Part shown: one piece after another, positions 7,126-13,424 of the stretch
How positions within the stretch are numbered: the stretch's first letter is position 1
Layout: each line of letters begins with the position of its first letter
DNA from: Streptomyces sp. TP-A0356
Lineage (GTDB): Bacteria > Actinomycetota > Actinomycetes > Streptomycetales > Streptomycetaceae
Length of the DNA stretch: 34,498 nucleotides
Assembly: GCF_001417775.1 (NCBI RefSeq)
Contig: NZ_BBZJ01000027.1
Span: 115,197-149,694, forward strand
Reading direction: 5' to 3'
The notes under the pieces: generated by a model
The model's input: the letters and a program-made list of their open reading frames with translations, nothing else
Told to the model about the DNA's origin: nothing
The model's database searches: none
Translations under genes and position numbers: made by a program

Positions 7126-7398
7126 CGACGCGACCGCCTTGGGGGTGGCCGTGCGACCACAGCGCCCCGGGCCGCGTACGATCCGCTGGTGGCGGCAACG
7201 AGTGCGCTGGTGAGTGGTCTGCTTTGATCGGTGTATCCGGGACCAAAACGGCCAGACACAGGGGGCCGAAGACGTCCCCTGAACGCCTTGTTTCTGCCAC
7301 GATTCCGAGTGGGTGGGGCTCGGAGAAGCACTCCCCGCCCGCAACCTCCGCCGGGGGGACCCCCAACCGGCACGCCTATGACCAGTGGGAGAGTCACG

Positions 7399-7932
7399 GT
7401 GTACTTCGCCGCACTGCTCGCGCGCACCGAAGACGGGTGGGAAGCGAGCGACACAGAGCTCGACGATGTGGAGACCCTGTCGGATCTGACCGACCTGGCC
7501 CGCGACGCCTCGGTCGACGAGGACACGGTGCTCGTACTCATCGAGCAGGAGGACGCGTGGTTCGGCGTCGTCCGGGTCGACGGCGAGGACGACCCTCGTA
7601 TCTACGTCTCGGACGCCGCAGCAGCAGCCCGCAGCTCGTACGGCGAGATCCTGCTCACCGACGAACTGCTCGGAAGGGAGCCCGGCGACGACGTCGCCGA
7701 CCTTGACTCCCTCGACCTCGACGGCACCGAGGACGGTGAGCCGGAGGACGCCGACGAGGAGGACACGGCGAACTCGGACACCGCCGTGCCGCACGGTCCC
7801 GTGGGCGACAGCGAGATCCTCGACGACCTCGGCGTCGGCGAGAAGGAGCTGCGCGCCCTGGACGCCGACGACGCGCTCAACTCGATCGCCGAATCCCTGG
7901 GCGCCTCGGAGGTCCTGGAGACCGTCCGCTAG
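7399..7932 (+). CDS. tRNA adenosine deaminase-associated protein
   Basis: 177 aa. The protein begins VYFAALLARTEDGWEASDTELDDVE, continues with a compact region (VLVLIEQEDAWFGVVRVDGEDDPRIYVSDAAAAARSSYGEILL) and has a long acidic Asp/Glu tract in its second half. It belongs to the actinobacterial family named for its invariant position before tadA; the biochemical role is unknown. The GTG at 7399 is preceded by GGGAGAG with 5 nt spacing, making it a better start than the in-frame ATG at 7378. tadA follows 9 nt after the stop, so the two form an operon. The 273 nt upstream (7126-7398) hold no gene that I can support. Confidence 0.85.
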   Translation: MYFAALLARTEDGWEASDTELDDVETLSDLTDLARDASVDEDTVLVLIEQEDAWFGVVRVDGEDDPRIYVSDAAAAARSSYGEILLTDELLGREPGDDVADLDSLDLDGTEDGEPEDADEEDTANSDTAVPHGPVGDSEILDDLGVGEKELRALDADDALNSIAESLGASEVLETVR

Positions 7933-7941
7933 GTGCATCGG

Positions 7942-8427
7942 GTGAGCGAGGATATGACGCCGGCCGCCGATCCGGTGCGCGACCGGTGGCGGGCCGCGAT
8001 GCGGCTCGCCCTGGACGAGGCCGGACGGGCCGCCGAGGGCGGTGACGTGCCCGTCGGCGCCGTCGTGCTGTCCGTGGACGGTTCGGTGCTCGCCACCGGT
8101 CACAACGAGCGTGAGGCGACGGGGGATCCCTCGGCCCACGCGGAGATCCTCGCGCTGCGCCGGGCCGCGACGGCGCTCGGCGAGTGGCGGCTGCCCGGCT
8201 GCACGCTCGTCGTCACCCTGGAACCCTGCACGATGTGCGCGGGCGCGGTGCAGCAGTCCCGGGTGGACCGGCTGGTCTACGGTGCGCGCGACGAGAAGGC
8301 CGGCGCGGTCGGGTCGCTGTGGGACCTGGTGCGCGACCGGCGCCTCAACCACCGCCCCGAGGTGATCGACGGCGTGCTCGCGGAAGAGTGCGCCCGGCTC
8401 CTCACGGACTTCTTCCGAACCCGCTGA
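7942..8427 (+). CDS. tadA: tRNA-specific adenosine deaminase TadA
   Basis: 161 aa. It deaminates the wobble adenosine 34 of tRNA-Arg(ACG) to inosine. The zinc site is complete: HAE (His66, Glu68) and PCTMC (Cys96, Cys99); NER in the substrate loop and the C-terminal FFRTR helix are also typical. Possible starts are GTG 7933 (directly after the previous stop), GTG 7942 (AGGTG 6 nt upstream, chosen) and ATG 7954. Co-transcribed with the associated protein upstream. A tRNA-Arg(ACG) fragment, the family's natural substrate tRNA, occurs elsewhere in this window as an attachment-site repeat; this is presumably coincidence. Confidence 0.95.
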   Translation: MSEDMTPAADPVRDRWRAAMRLALDEAGRAAEGGDVPVGAVVLSVDGSVLATGHNEREATGDPSAHAEILALRRAATALGEWRLPGCTLVVTLEPCTMCAGAVQQSRVDRLVYGARDEKAGAVGSLWDLVRDRRLNHRPEVIDGVLAEECARLLTDFFRTR

Positions 8428-8483
8428 GATTCCGTCCCGGGCGATCCCCGGAAACGGATTTCGGACCACGCCCCACCTTGGGG

Positions 8484-8489
8484 TAAGGT
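8484..8489 (+). promoter_or_regulatory. Probable -10 box of the tRNA-Ser gene
   Basis: TAAGGT lies 7 nt before the mature 5' end. A weak -35 candidate, TCGGAC at 8461, is 17 nt upstream of it. Confidence 0.4.
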
Positions 8490-8496
8490 CTCCCTC

Positions 8497-8581
8497 GGTA
8501 GCGTGTCCGAGCGGCCGAAGGAGCTCGCCTCGAAAGCGAGTGTGGCGCAAGTCACCGAGGGTTCAAATCCCTCCGCTACCG
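8497..8581 (+). tRNA. tRNA-Ser(CGA)
   Basis: The acceptor stem GGTAGCG pairs with CGCTACC followed by discriminator G. The anticodon stem CTCGC/GCGAG encloses the loop CTCGAAA with anticodon CGA at 8531-8533, which reads UCG serine codons. A long variable arm (GTGGC/GTCAC) marks it as a class II tRNA, and the T-loop GTTCAAATC is intact. CCA is not encoded. Confidence 0.97.
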
Positions 8582-8586
8582 CTGGA

Positions 8587-8616
8587 GAAGGGCCCCGTCG
8601 AAGGACGGGGCCCTTC
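8587..8616 (+). terminator. Strong hairpin terminator after tRNA-Ser
   Basis: Perfect 13-bp stem: GAAGGGCCCCGTC (8587-8599) and GACGGGGCCCTTC (8604-8616), with a GAAG tetraloop, 5 nt after the tRNA. Confidence 0.85.
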
Positions 8617-8818
8617 GTGCGTCCGGGCACCTGTGGCCCAAGGGCCCCTGTACGTCCGCCGCATGGGCGTCCGTCCAGGCCCCGCGTCGCTCCCTCGCAA
8701 GGGCCACGTGAGGGCATGGTGCATTACGTGCTCTTTTGCGATCCCCGAACACGTGGCCGCGTTACACTCACCGCCGGCGAACGGGCCCCGCGGGGCGGAA
8801 GAGACGGGGGAGGCCGCC

Positions 8819-8995
8819 GTGGCGGTACCGGGAAAGAAGATCGCGCTGTATGCCCTCGTGGTCTTCGTGCTCTATGTGATCATCACCGACCCGGCCAAGG
8901 CCGCCGGCTATGTCCAGATAGGCTTCGAGGGCATTTCGAGTGCCGCCAAGGCCATCGGCCACTTCATGACCTGGGTCGCCAACGGAGCCAAGTGA
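8819..8995 (+). CDS. 58-aa single-pass membrane peptide
   Basis: GTG at 8819 with a very good ribosome site (GGGGGAGG, 6 nt spacing). The peptide has one hydrophobic helix (IALYALVVFVLYVII) followed by an amphipathic C-terminal half (GYVQIGFEGISSAAKAIGHFMTWV). No family function is known. In S. coelicolor a similar small protein is recalled at the same place. The upstream region holds a 9-bp inverted repeat, GGCCACGTG (8702-8710) and CACGTGGCC (8750-8758), and a TACACT -10-like hexamer at 8763. The gene is followed 44 nt later by the Dabb gene on the same strand. Confidence 0.75.
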   Translation: MAVPGKKIALYALVVFVLYVIITDPAKAAGYVQIGFEGISSAAKAIGHFMTWVANGAK

Positions 8996-9039
8996 CTCCT
9001 TCCGGCCGGGCGGCCGCCCTCGCACCTTTGGGAGCGCCC

Positions 9040-9333
9040 ATGATCCGGCACCTGGTCCTCTTCAAGCTCGACGAGGGCGTCCAGCGCGACGACCCGCGCG
9101 TCATGGAGGGGGTGCGCGCCTTCGAGGCCCTCGGCGACCTGATCGACGAGCTCCGCTTCTGGGAGTGCGCCTGGAACATCAGCGACCGGCCCATCGCATA
9201 CGACTTCGCGATCAACTCGGCGGTCGACGACCTGGACGCGCTGCGGCGGTACATCGAGCACCCGGCACACCAGGCGGGCGTCGCCCTCTGGCGCGAGTTC
9301 GCCACTTGGGTGATCGCCGACTACGAAATCTGA
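9040..9333 (+). CDS. Dabb (stress-responsive A/B barrel) family protein
   Basis: 97 aa, covering the full domain: MIRHLVLFKLDEGV at the start, a central region with WNISDRPIAYDFAINSAVDDLDALRRYIEHPAHQAGVALW, and WVIADYEI at the end. Dabb proteins are dimeric alpha/beta barrels of the ABM superfamily. Some have enzymatic roles, but most bacterial members are uncharacterised. GGGAG with suitable spacing precedes the ATG at 9040. The strong hairpin just downstream separates it from the sigma-factor genes. Confidence 0.9.
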   Translation: MIRHLVLFKLDEGVQRDDPRVMEGVRAFEALGDLIDELRFWECAWNISDRPIAYDFAINSAVDDLDALRRYIEHPAHQAGVALWREFATWVIADYEI

Positions 9334-9371
9334 GCGACAGCGCCCACGGATTCGGGCGACACCCCCCGCAG

Positions 9372-9400
9372 AGCCCTCCACCGCACCGGTGGGGGGCTTT
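9372..9400 (+). terminator. Intrinsic terminator after the Dabb gene
   Basis: AGCCCTCCACCG (9372-9383) pairs with CGGTGGGGGGCT (9387-9398) with one G-U pair and a 3-nt loop, followed by TTT. Confidence 0.8.
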
Positions 9401-9494
9401 CCTGCGAGTGTACACAACCGCCCCAACACGGAGTGATGGGGTGCTTGCACAGGGTGTCCATTTCTTGTGATGCTATGACCGCTTTTGAGGTGAA

Positions 9495-10415
9495 TTGACG
9501 GATGCGTGGACGGATGAAGAGGTGGCGTTGACCGTGTCGGCCAGTACTGCGCCACCCCAGGAGGAGGCCCCGGCCCCCGACCGGCCCCAGGAATCCGCCA
9601 CGAGCCCCGCGCCGCCCCAGACATCCGCTCCCGCCCCCACCGCCCACAAGCGCCGCGGCGCCGACACCCGGGCGCTCACCCAGGTGCTCTTCACCCAGCT
9701 CAAGGAGCTGGAACCGGGCACGCCCGAGCACCACCGCGTGCGCGGGGCGCTCATCGAGGCCAACCTTCCGCTGGTGCGCTACGCCGCCGGCCGCTTCCGC
9801 TCCCGCAACGAGCCCATGGAGGACGTCGTCCAGGTCGGCACCATCGGTCTGATCAACGCCATCGACCGCTTCGACCCCGACCGGGGCGTTCAGTTCCCGA
9901 CCTTCGCGATGCCGACCGTCGTCGGTGAGATCAAGCGCTACTTCCGTGACAACGTGCGCACGGTCCATGTCCCGCGTCGGCTGCACGAGCTGTGGGTGCA
10001 GGTCAACGGCGCCACCGAGGACCTGACGACGGCGTACGGGCGTTCCCCGACGACCGCCGAGATCGCCGAGCGCCTGCGCATCACCGAGGAGGAGGTGGTG
10101 TCCTGCATCGAGGCGGGCCGCTCCTACCACGCGACGTCACTGGAGGCCGCCCAGGAGGGCGACGGACTGCCCGGTCTCCTCGACCGCCTCGGCTACGAGG
10201 ATCCCGCGCTCGACGGGGTGGAGCACCGCGACCTCGTACGGCATCTGCTCGTCCAACTGCCGGAGCGCGAGCAGCGGATCCTGCTGCTGCGCTACTACAG
10301 CAATCTGACCCAGTCGCAGATCAGCGCCGAACTGGGTGTCTCCCAGATGCATGTGTCAAGGCTCCTCGCCAGGAGTTTCGCGCGGCTGCGATCCGCAAAC
10401 AGGATCGACGCCTAA
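9495..10415 (+). CDS. sigF: SigB/SigF-family alternative RNA polymerase sigma factor (SigF-like)
   Basis: 306 aa from a TTG start with GAGGTG close upstream; in-frame GTG codons at 9522 and 9534 are alternatives. A Pro/Ala-rich N-terminal tail of about 55 residues precedes a complete sporulation/stress-type sigma-70 core. Region 2 is LPLVRYAAGRFRSRNEPMED ... GLINAIDRFDPDRGVQFPTF, region 3 starts VPRRLHELW, and the region 4 helix-turn-helix is LTQSQISAELGVSQMHVSRLL. The symbol rests on its position as the first of two tandem paralogues downstream of the tRNA-Ser/Dabb genes, as I recall for S. coelicolor sigF, which acts late in spore maturation. Anti-sigma factors normally control this class, but none is encoded nearby. 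A strong terminator separates it from the genes upstream. Confidence 0.8.
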   Translation: MTDAWTDEEVALTVSASTAPPQEEAPAPDRPQESATSPAPPQTSAPAPTAHKRRGADTRALTQVLFTQLKELEPGTPEHHRVRGALIEANLPLVRYAAGRFRSRNEPMEDVVQVGTIGLINAIDRFDPDRGVQFPTFAMPTVVGEIKRYFRDNVRTVHVPRRLHELWVQVNGATEDLTTAYGRSPTTAEIAERLRITEEEVVSCIEAGRSYHATSLEAAQEGDGLPGLLDRLGYEDPALDGVEHRDLVRHLLVQLPEREQRILLLRYYSNLTQSQISAELGVSQMHVSRLLARSFARLRSANRIDA

Positions 10416-10509
10416 CTCACTCGAGCGAACCGCCCGCACGGGCTCTTCCCGACAGTTCTGCGCTGATATGCCATCAGAAGCCTCCCAACCAGGGCGCATT
10501 CACATCTCG

Positions 10510-10551
10510 CATGTCGACATGTCACTACAGCGTGTTGCCGACATGTGACAT
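10510..10551. promoter_or_regulatory. Dyad cluster upstream of the second sigma gene
   Basis: A perfect 12-bp palindrome CATGTCGACATG (10510-10521) overlaps the left half of an inverted repeat ATGTCAC (10519-10525) and GTGACAT (10545-10551). The direct repeat CGACATGTSAC occurs twice within the same 42 bp. The cluster lies 110-150 nt before the ATG at 10661, in a 245-nt gap with no gene, and is a candidate operator. The regulator cannot be named. Confidence 0.5.
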
Positions 10552-10660
10552 TCTGCCGGAAGCGCGTTTGCCGCAGCCTCGCCGCCGGTATTCAGGTGGA
10601 GGCTGCGTTCCTCCGACGGGAGCGTCCGCCGCGACCGTCCCGCGACCCAAAGGGGGTGGC

Positions 10661-11572
10661 ATGTCCGCAGACCAGGGCAGCTCCAAGGTGCTCACGCTCA
10701 TGCAGAGCGACTCCGCGCCCGACGTGCTTCAGGACCTTCAGGCCCCTCAGGACCTCCCCGGTGCCGAGACCCTTCCGGCCCCGGAGGCCCCGGACCTTCC
10801 GTCCCCGGAAGCCATCGACACCCGGACCCTGTCCCGCTCCCTCTTCCTGCGGCTCGCCACACTCGACGAGCACAGCCCGGAGCGCGCCTACGTCCGGGAC
10901 ACGCTCATCGAGCTGAACCTCCCGCTCGTGCGCTACGCGGCCGCCCGCTTCCGCAGCCGCAACGAACCGATGGAGGACATCGTCCAGGTCGGCACGATCG
11001 GGCTGATCAAGGCGATCGACCGCTTCGACTGCGAACGGGGCGTGGAGTTCCCGACGTTCGCGATGCCGACCGTGGTCGGCGAGATCAAGCGGTTCTTCCG
11101 GGACACGTCGTGGTCGGTGCGTGTACCGCGCCGCCTCCAGGAGCTGCGCCTGGCCCTCACCAAGGCCAGTGACGAGCTGTCGCAGAAGCTGGACCGCTCC
11201 CCGACGGTCACCGAACTGGCCTCCGTGCTGGGCGTGTCGGAGGAGGACGTGGTCGACGGTCTCGCCGTCGGCAACGCGTACACGGCCTCCTCGCTGGACT
11301 CTCCGGCTCCCGAGGACGACGGCGGCGAGGGCTCGCTGGCGGACCGCCTGGGCTACGAGGACTCGGCCCTGGAGGGCGTGGAGTACCGCGAGTCCCTCAA
11401 GCCGCTGCTGGCCAAGCTTCCGCCCCGGGAGCGGCGGATCATCATGCTGCGTTTCTTCGCGAACATGACCCAGTCGCAGATCGGCGAGGAGGTCGGCATC
11501 TCGCAGATGCACGTCTCCCGGCTGCTGACCCGCACGCTGGCGCAGCTGCGGGAGGGGCTCATCTCCGACTGA
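10661..11572 (+). CDS. sigN: SigB/SigF-family alternative sigma factor, paralogue (SigN-like)
   Basis: 303 aa with an excellent ribosome site (AGGGGGTGG before ATG 10661). The core is very close to the preceding gene: LPLVRYAAARFRSRNEPMEDIVQVGTIGLIKAIDRF, FPTFAMPTVVGEIKRFFRD, and region 4 MTQSQIGEEVGISQMHVSRLL. The Gln/Leu/Pro-rich N-terminal 55 residues differ completely. The tandem arrangement indicates an old duplication. In S. coelicolor, sigN next to sigF is, from memory, linked to aerial hypha differentiation; the symbol is given on that synteny only. The 245-nt upstream gap with dyads suggests its own promoter. A copy of the palindromic element follows 19 nt after the stop. Confidence 0.8.
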   Translation: MSADQGSSKVLTLMQSDSAPDVLQDLQAPQDLPGAETLPAPEAPDLPSPEAIDTRTLSRSLFLRLATLDEHSPERAYVRDTLIELNLPLVRYAAARFRSRNEPMEDIVQVGTIGLIKAIDRFDCERGVEFPTFAMPTVVGEIKRFFRDTSWSVRVPRRLQELRLALTKASDELSQKLDRSPTVTELASVLGVSEEDVVDGLAVGNAYTASSLDSPAPEDDGGEGSLADRLGYEDSALEGVEYRESLKPLLAKLPPRERRIIMLRFFANMTQSQIGEEVGISQMHVSRLLTRTLAQLREGLISD

Positions 11573-11589
11573 GGCGCGAGGGATTCTTA

Positions 11590-11652
11590 AGGGGTCCTTG
11601 CACTATGCCCGCCCAGGTCGCGCGCTCATAGTGCAAGGACCCCTAAGAGCTC
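11590..11652. repeat. Palindromic element, copy B
   Basis: Arms GGGGTCCTTGCACTATG (11591-11607) and its exact reverse complement (11627-11643), 19-nt loop, tail AGAGCTCCG. It is the near-identical partner of the element at 5989-6051, in the same orientation. It lies 18 nt after the SigN-like stop and may terminate that transcript. Confidence 0.85.
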
Positions 11653-11712
11653 CGAACAGCGGTGATTCACCCAGGGGTACCGATTTGACGCCTCGTCAGC
11701 CACACTGGCGCG

Positions 11713-12438
11713 ATGCTTCGAGCGACGTGGTTGCGGGGCCCCCGAGGGGTCGTGACCGCCGCCGCGGTCGTCGCCTGCCTGGGCGGCGCCCTGGCCGCGT
11801 GCGCGGGCGGCGGGGGCGGTGACGGCTATGTCGCGGTCGGACCGGCGGGCGGCACGTCCGTCGTGTCCGGTACGGCGGTGGCTCCGACGGGAGACGTGAC
11901 CCTGGTGCCCCTGGAGGGGACCGAGGGCCCCGGGCACGGGGTGCGTCAGAGCCCGACTGCCGGCGCCGGTGCGGGCGCCTCGCCCGCACCGGCCGGGAGT
12001 TCGGGTGCTCCGCGCCACACAAGGGGCGCACCGGCCGGCGGGACCCCCTCGCCCCACGGCACCACGTCCGGCCGCACGAGCACGGGATCACCCTCTCCGA
12101 CGGGGACGGGGCCTGGTACGACACCCGCCGGGCCCGCCGCGCTGATCGTGGGTGAGCCCGTACGGGAGGCCACGGACCGGCGGTGGTGCGAGAAGGTGAC
12201 CGTCCCCTTCCACAACGTCGGTGGCACCGCGGTGCGTTCGGGCACGGTGACCTTCGGGACGCACATCATCGGGGCGCTCGGGATCGACTGGGCGACCGTG
12301 GGGTCGACGGAGACGCTGCCCGCACCGATCGCCGCCGGGGCGTCGGTGAAGGAGACCTGGACGGTGTGCGTCGATGCCTGGCGCGTGCCGCCGGGCATGC
12401 ACATCGAGACACGGGACGTGTCCGTCCAGGGGGAGTGA
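11713..12438 (+). CDS. Secreted lipoprotein with Ser/Thr/Pro-rich linker
   Basis: 241 aa. The signal peptide ends in a lipobox (LAACAG), so the mature protein would be lipidated at Cys30 and anchored outside the membrane. Residues 80-140 are a low-complexity Gly/Ser/Thr/Pro linker. The C-terminal 95 residues form a compact domain with two cysteines (RRWCEKVTVPFHNVGGTAVRSGTVTFGTHIIG ... TWTVCVDAW), probably disulphide-bonded and resembling a small beta-sandwich. No named family is recognised. CACACT 6 nt before the ATG could be the -10 box of a leaderless transcript. It converges with the 64-aa membrane protein, with only 16 nt between their stops. Confidence 0.8.
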   Translation: MLRATWLRGPRGVVTAAAVVACLGGALAACAGGGGGDGYVAVGPAGGTSVVSGTAVAPTGDVTLVPLEGTEGPGHGVRQSPTAGAGAGASPAPAGSSGAPRHTRGAPAGGTPSPHGTTSGRTSTGSPSPTGTGPGTTPAGPAALIVGEPVREATDRRWCEKVTVPFHNVGGTAVRSGTVTFGTHIIGALGIDWATVGSTETLPAPIAAGASVKETWTVCVDAWRVPPGMHIETRDVSVQGE

Positions 12439-12454
12439 GGGACGTGGTGGGACG

Positions 12455-12649
12455 TTACTTCAGCGCGAGCCAGGCGACGACGGCGACGATCACCACGGCG
12501 GCGACGACGCCGACGATCAGGCCGATGCGGGGGCCCGCCGGGGCGGGTGCCGCCTGACGGCCCTGCGGGGCCTCGTCGACGAACGCGCGGAACATCTGCG
12601 TGCTGCCGGCGGGGTCGTAGTTGCCCTGGGGGCCCTGGGTGTTAGCCAT
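12455..12649 (-). CDS. 64-aa tail-anchored-like membrane protein
   Basis: A hydrophilic N-terminus (MANTQGPQGNYDPAGSTQMFRAFVDEAPQG) is followed by a Pro/Ala linker and one C-terminal helix (IGLIVGVVAAVVIVAVVAWLALK). TAGGGT at 12663-12658 lies 8 nt before the ATG and may be its -10 box. Unknown function; conserved small proteins of this build are common in Streptomyces. Confidence 0.7.
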   Translation of the reverse strand: MANTQGPQGNYDPAGSTQMFRAFVDEAPQGRQAAPAPAGPRIGLIVGVVAAVVIVAVVAWLALK

Positions 12650-12838
12650 GGCCCCGGACCCTAGCGAATACGCGCGGTGCTGCCCAAGTGGGGGCGGTGG
12701 CTTCCCACGCCGCCCGGCCCAAACCGGCCTCGCCCTCGCACCACGGACGGGCTGGTCACGGGCATCCCCTCACCTGCACGTTTACGTTCGCCAATACTTG
12801 CCTTTGCCAAGTTTTTAGTCCAGCATCCCCGACTTCGT

Positions 12839-12879
12839 TTGCCTGCAGCAACCAATTTCTTTATGGTTGCCCTAAGCAA
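12839..12879. promoter_or_regulatory. Two TTGC-N5-GCAA dyads, candidate MarR operators
   Basis: TTGC-N5-GCAA occurs at 12839-12851 and again at 12867-12879, with centres 28 bp apart. A related dyad, ACTTG (12796-12800) and CAAGT (12808-12812), lies upstream. All lie within 105 bp of the MarR start, in a notably AT-richer stretch. MarR repressors usually bind such dyads in their own promoter, so autoregulation of the marR-MFS unit is likely. Confidence 0.5.
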
Positions 12880-12898
12880 CGAACCTGGGAGGTGGGCG

Positions 12899-13402
12899 AT
12901 GGCCGAGCGAGCGCAGTACGAGGAACTGGCGCGTCAGCTCAGCGCCATCAGCGCCGTGAAGAGGGACCTCGGGCGGATCCTGCCGGCCGACTGTCCGAGC
13001 GGCTCCGCCGCCGTGCTGACACTGCTCGGCCGCCACGGCGACATGCGCATGAGCAAGCTCGCGGAGCTGCTCGCCGTCGACATGTCGGTCACCAGCCGCC
13101 ATGTCGCGCACGTCGCGGACCGCGGCTGGATCGAGCGCTCCCCCGACCCGGCGGACAAACGCTCCCGCATCCTGCGCCTGACCGACCCCGGCCGGGCCCA
13201 GCTCGACGAGCTGTCCCGGCGCAGCACCGAGCTGCTGGCCGAACGGCTGATCGACTGGTCCGACGACGACGTCGGCCGACTCATCCAGCTGATGACACGG
13301 CTGCGGGCGAGCTTCGGCGACTGCCGCAGCACGCCCCGGCTCGCGCAGGCCGCCCCCGTGGCGGAATCCGTTGCTCACCGAACCACCCGTACACCCGCGT
13401 AA
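12899..13402 (+). CDS. MarR-family transcriptional regulator
   Basis: 167 aa. The winged helix-turn-helix is clear: MRMSKLAELLAVDMSVTSRHVAHVADRGWIERSPDPADKRSRILRLT, the usual MarR recognition helix and wing with the DxRxxxxxLT motif. The ribosome site GGGAGGTGG precedes the ATG at 12899. It lies 22 nt before the MFS exporter and is almost certainly co-transcribed. MarR proteins of this arrangement normally repress the exporter until a small aromatic ligand binds. Confidence 0.93.
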   Translation: MAERAQYEELARQLSAISAVKRDLGRILPADCPSGSAAVLTLLGRHGDMRMSKLAELLAVDMSVTSRHVAHVADRGWIERSPDPADKRSRILRLTDPGRAQLDELSRRSTELLAERLIDWSDDDVGRLIQLMTRLRASFGDCRSTPRLAQAAPVAESVAHRTTRTPA

Positions 13403-13424
13403 GGAACGTAAGAAAAGGAATCCC

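Noticed and set aside
11671..11690. SigB-type promoter (GGGTAC at 11675) before the lipoprotein gene
   Set aside because: No GNNT -35 element occurs at 14-16 nt upstream, so the hexamer alone is not enough.
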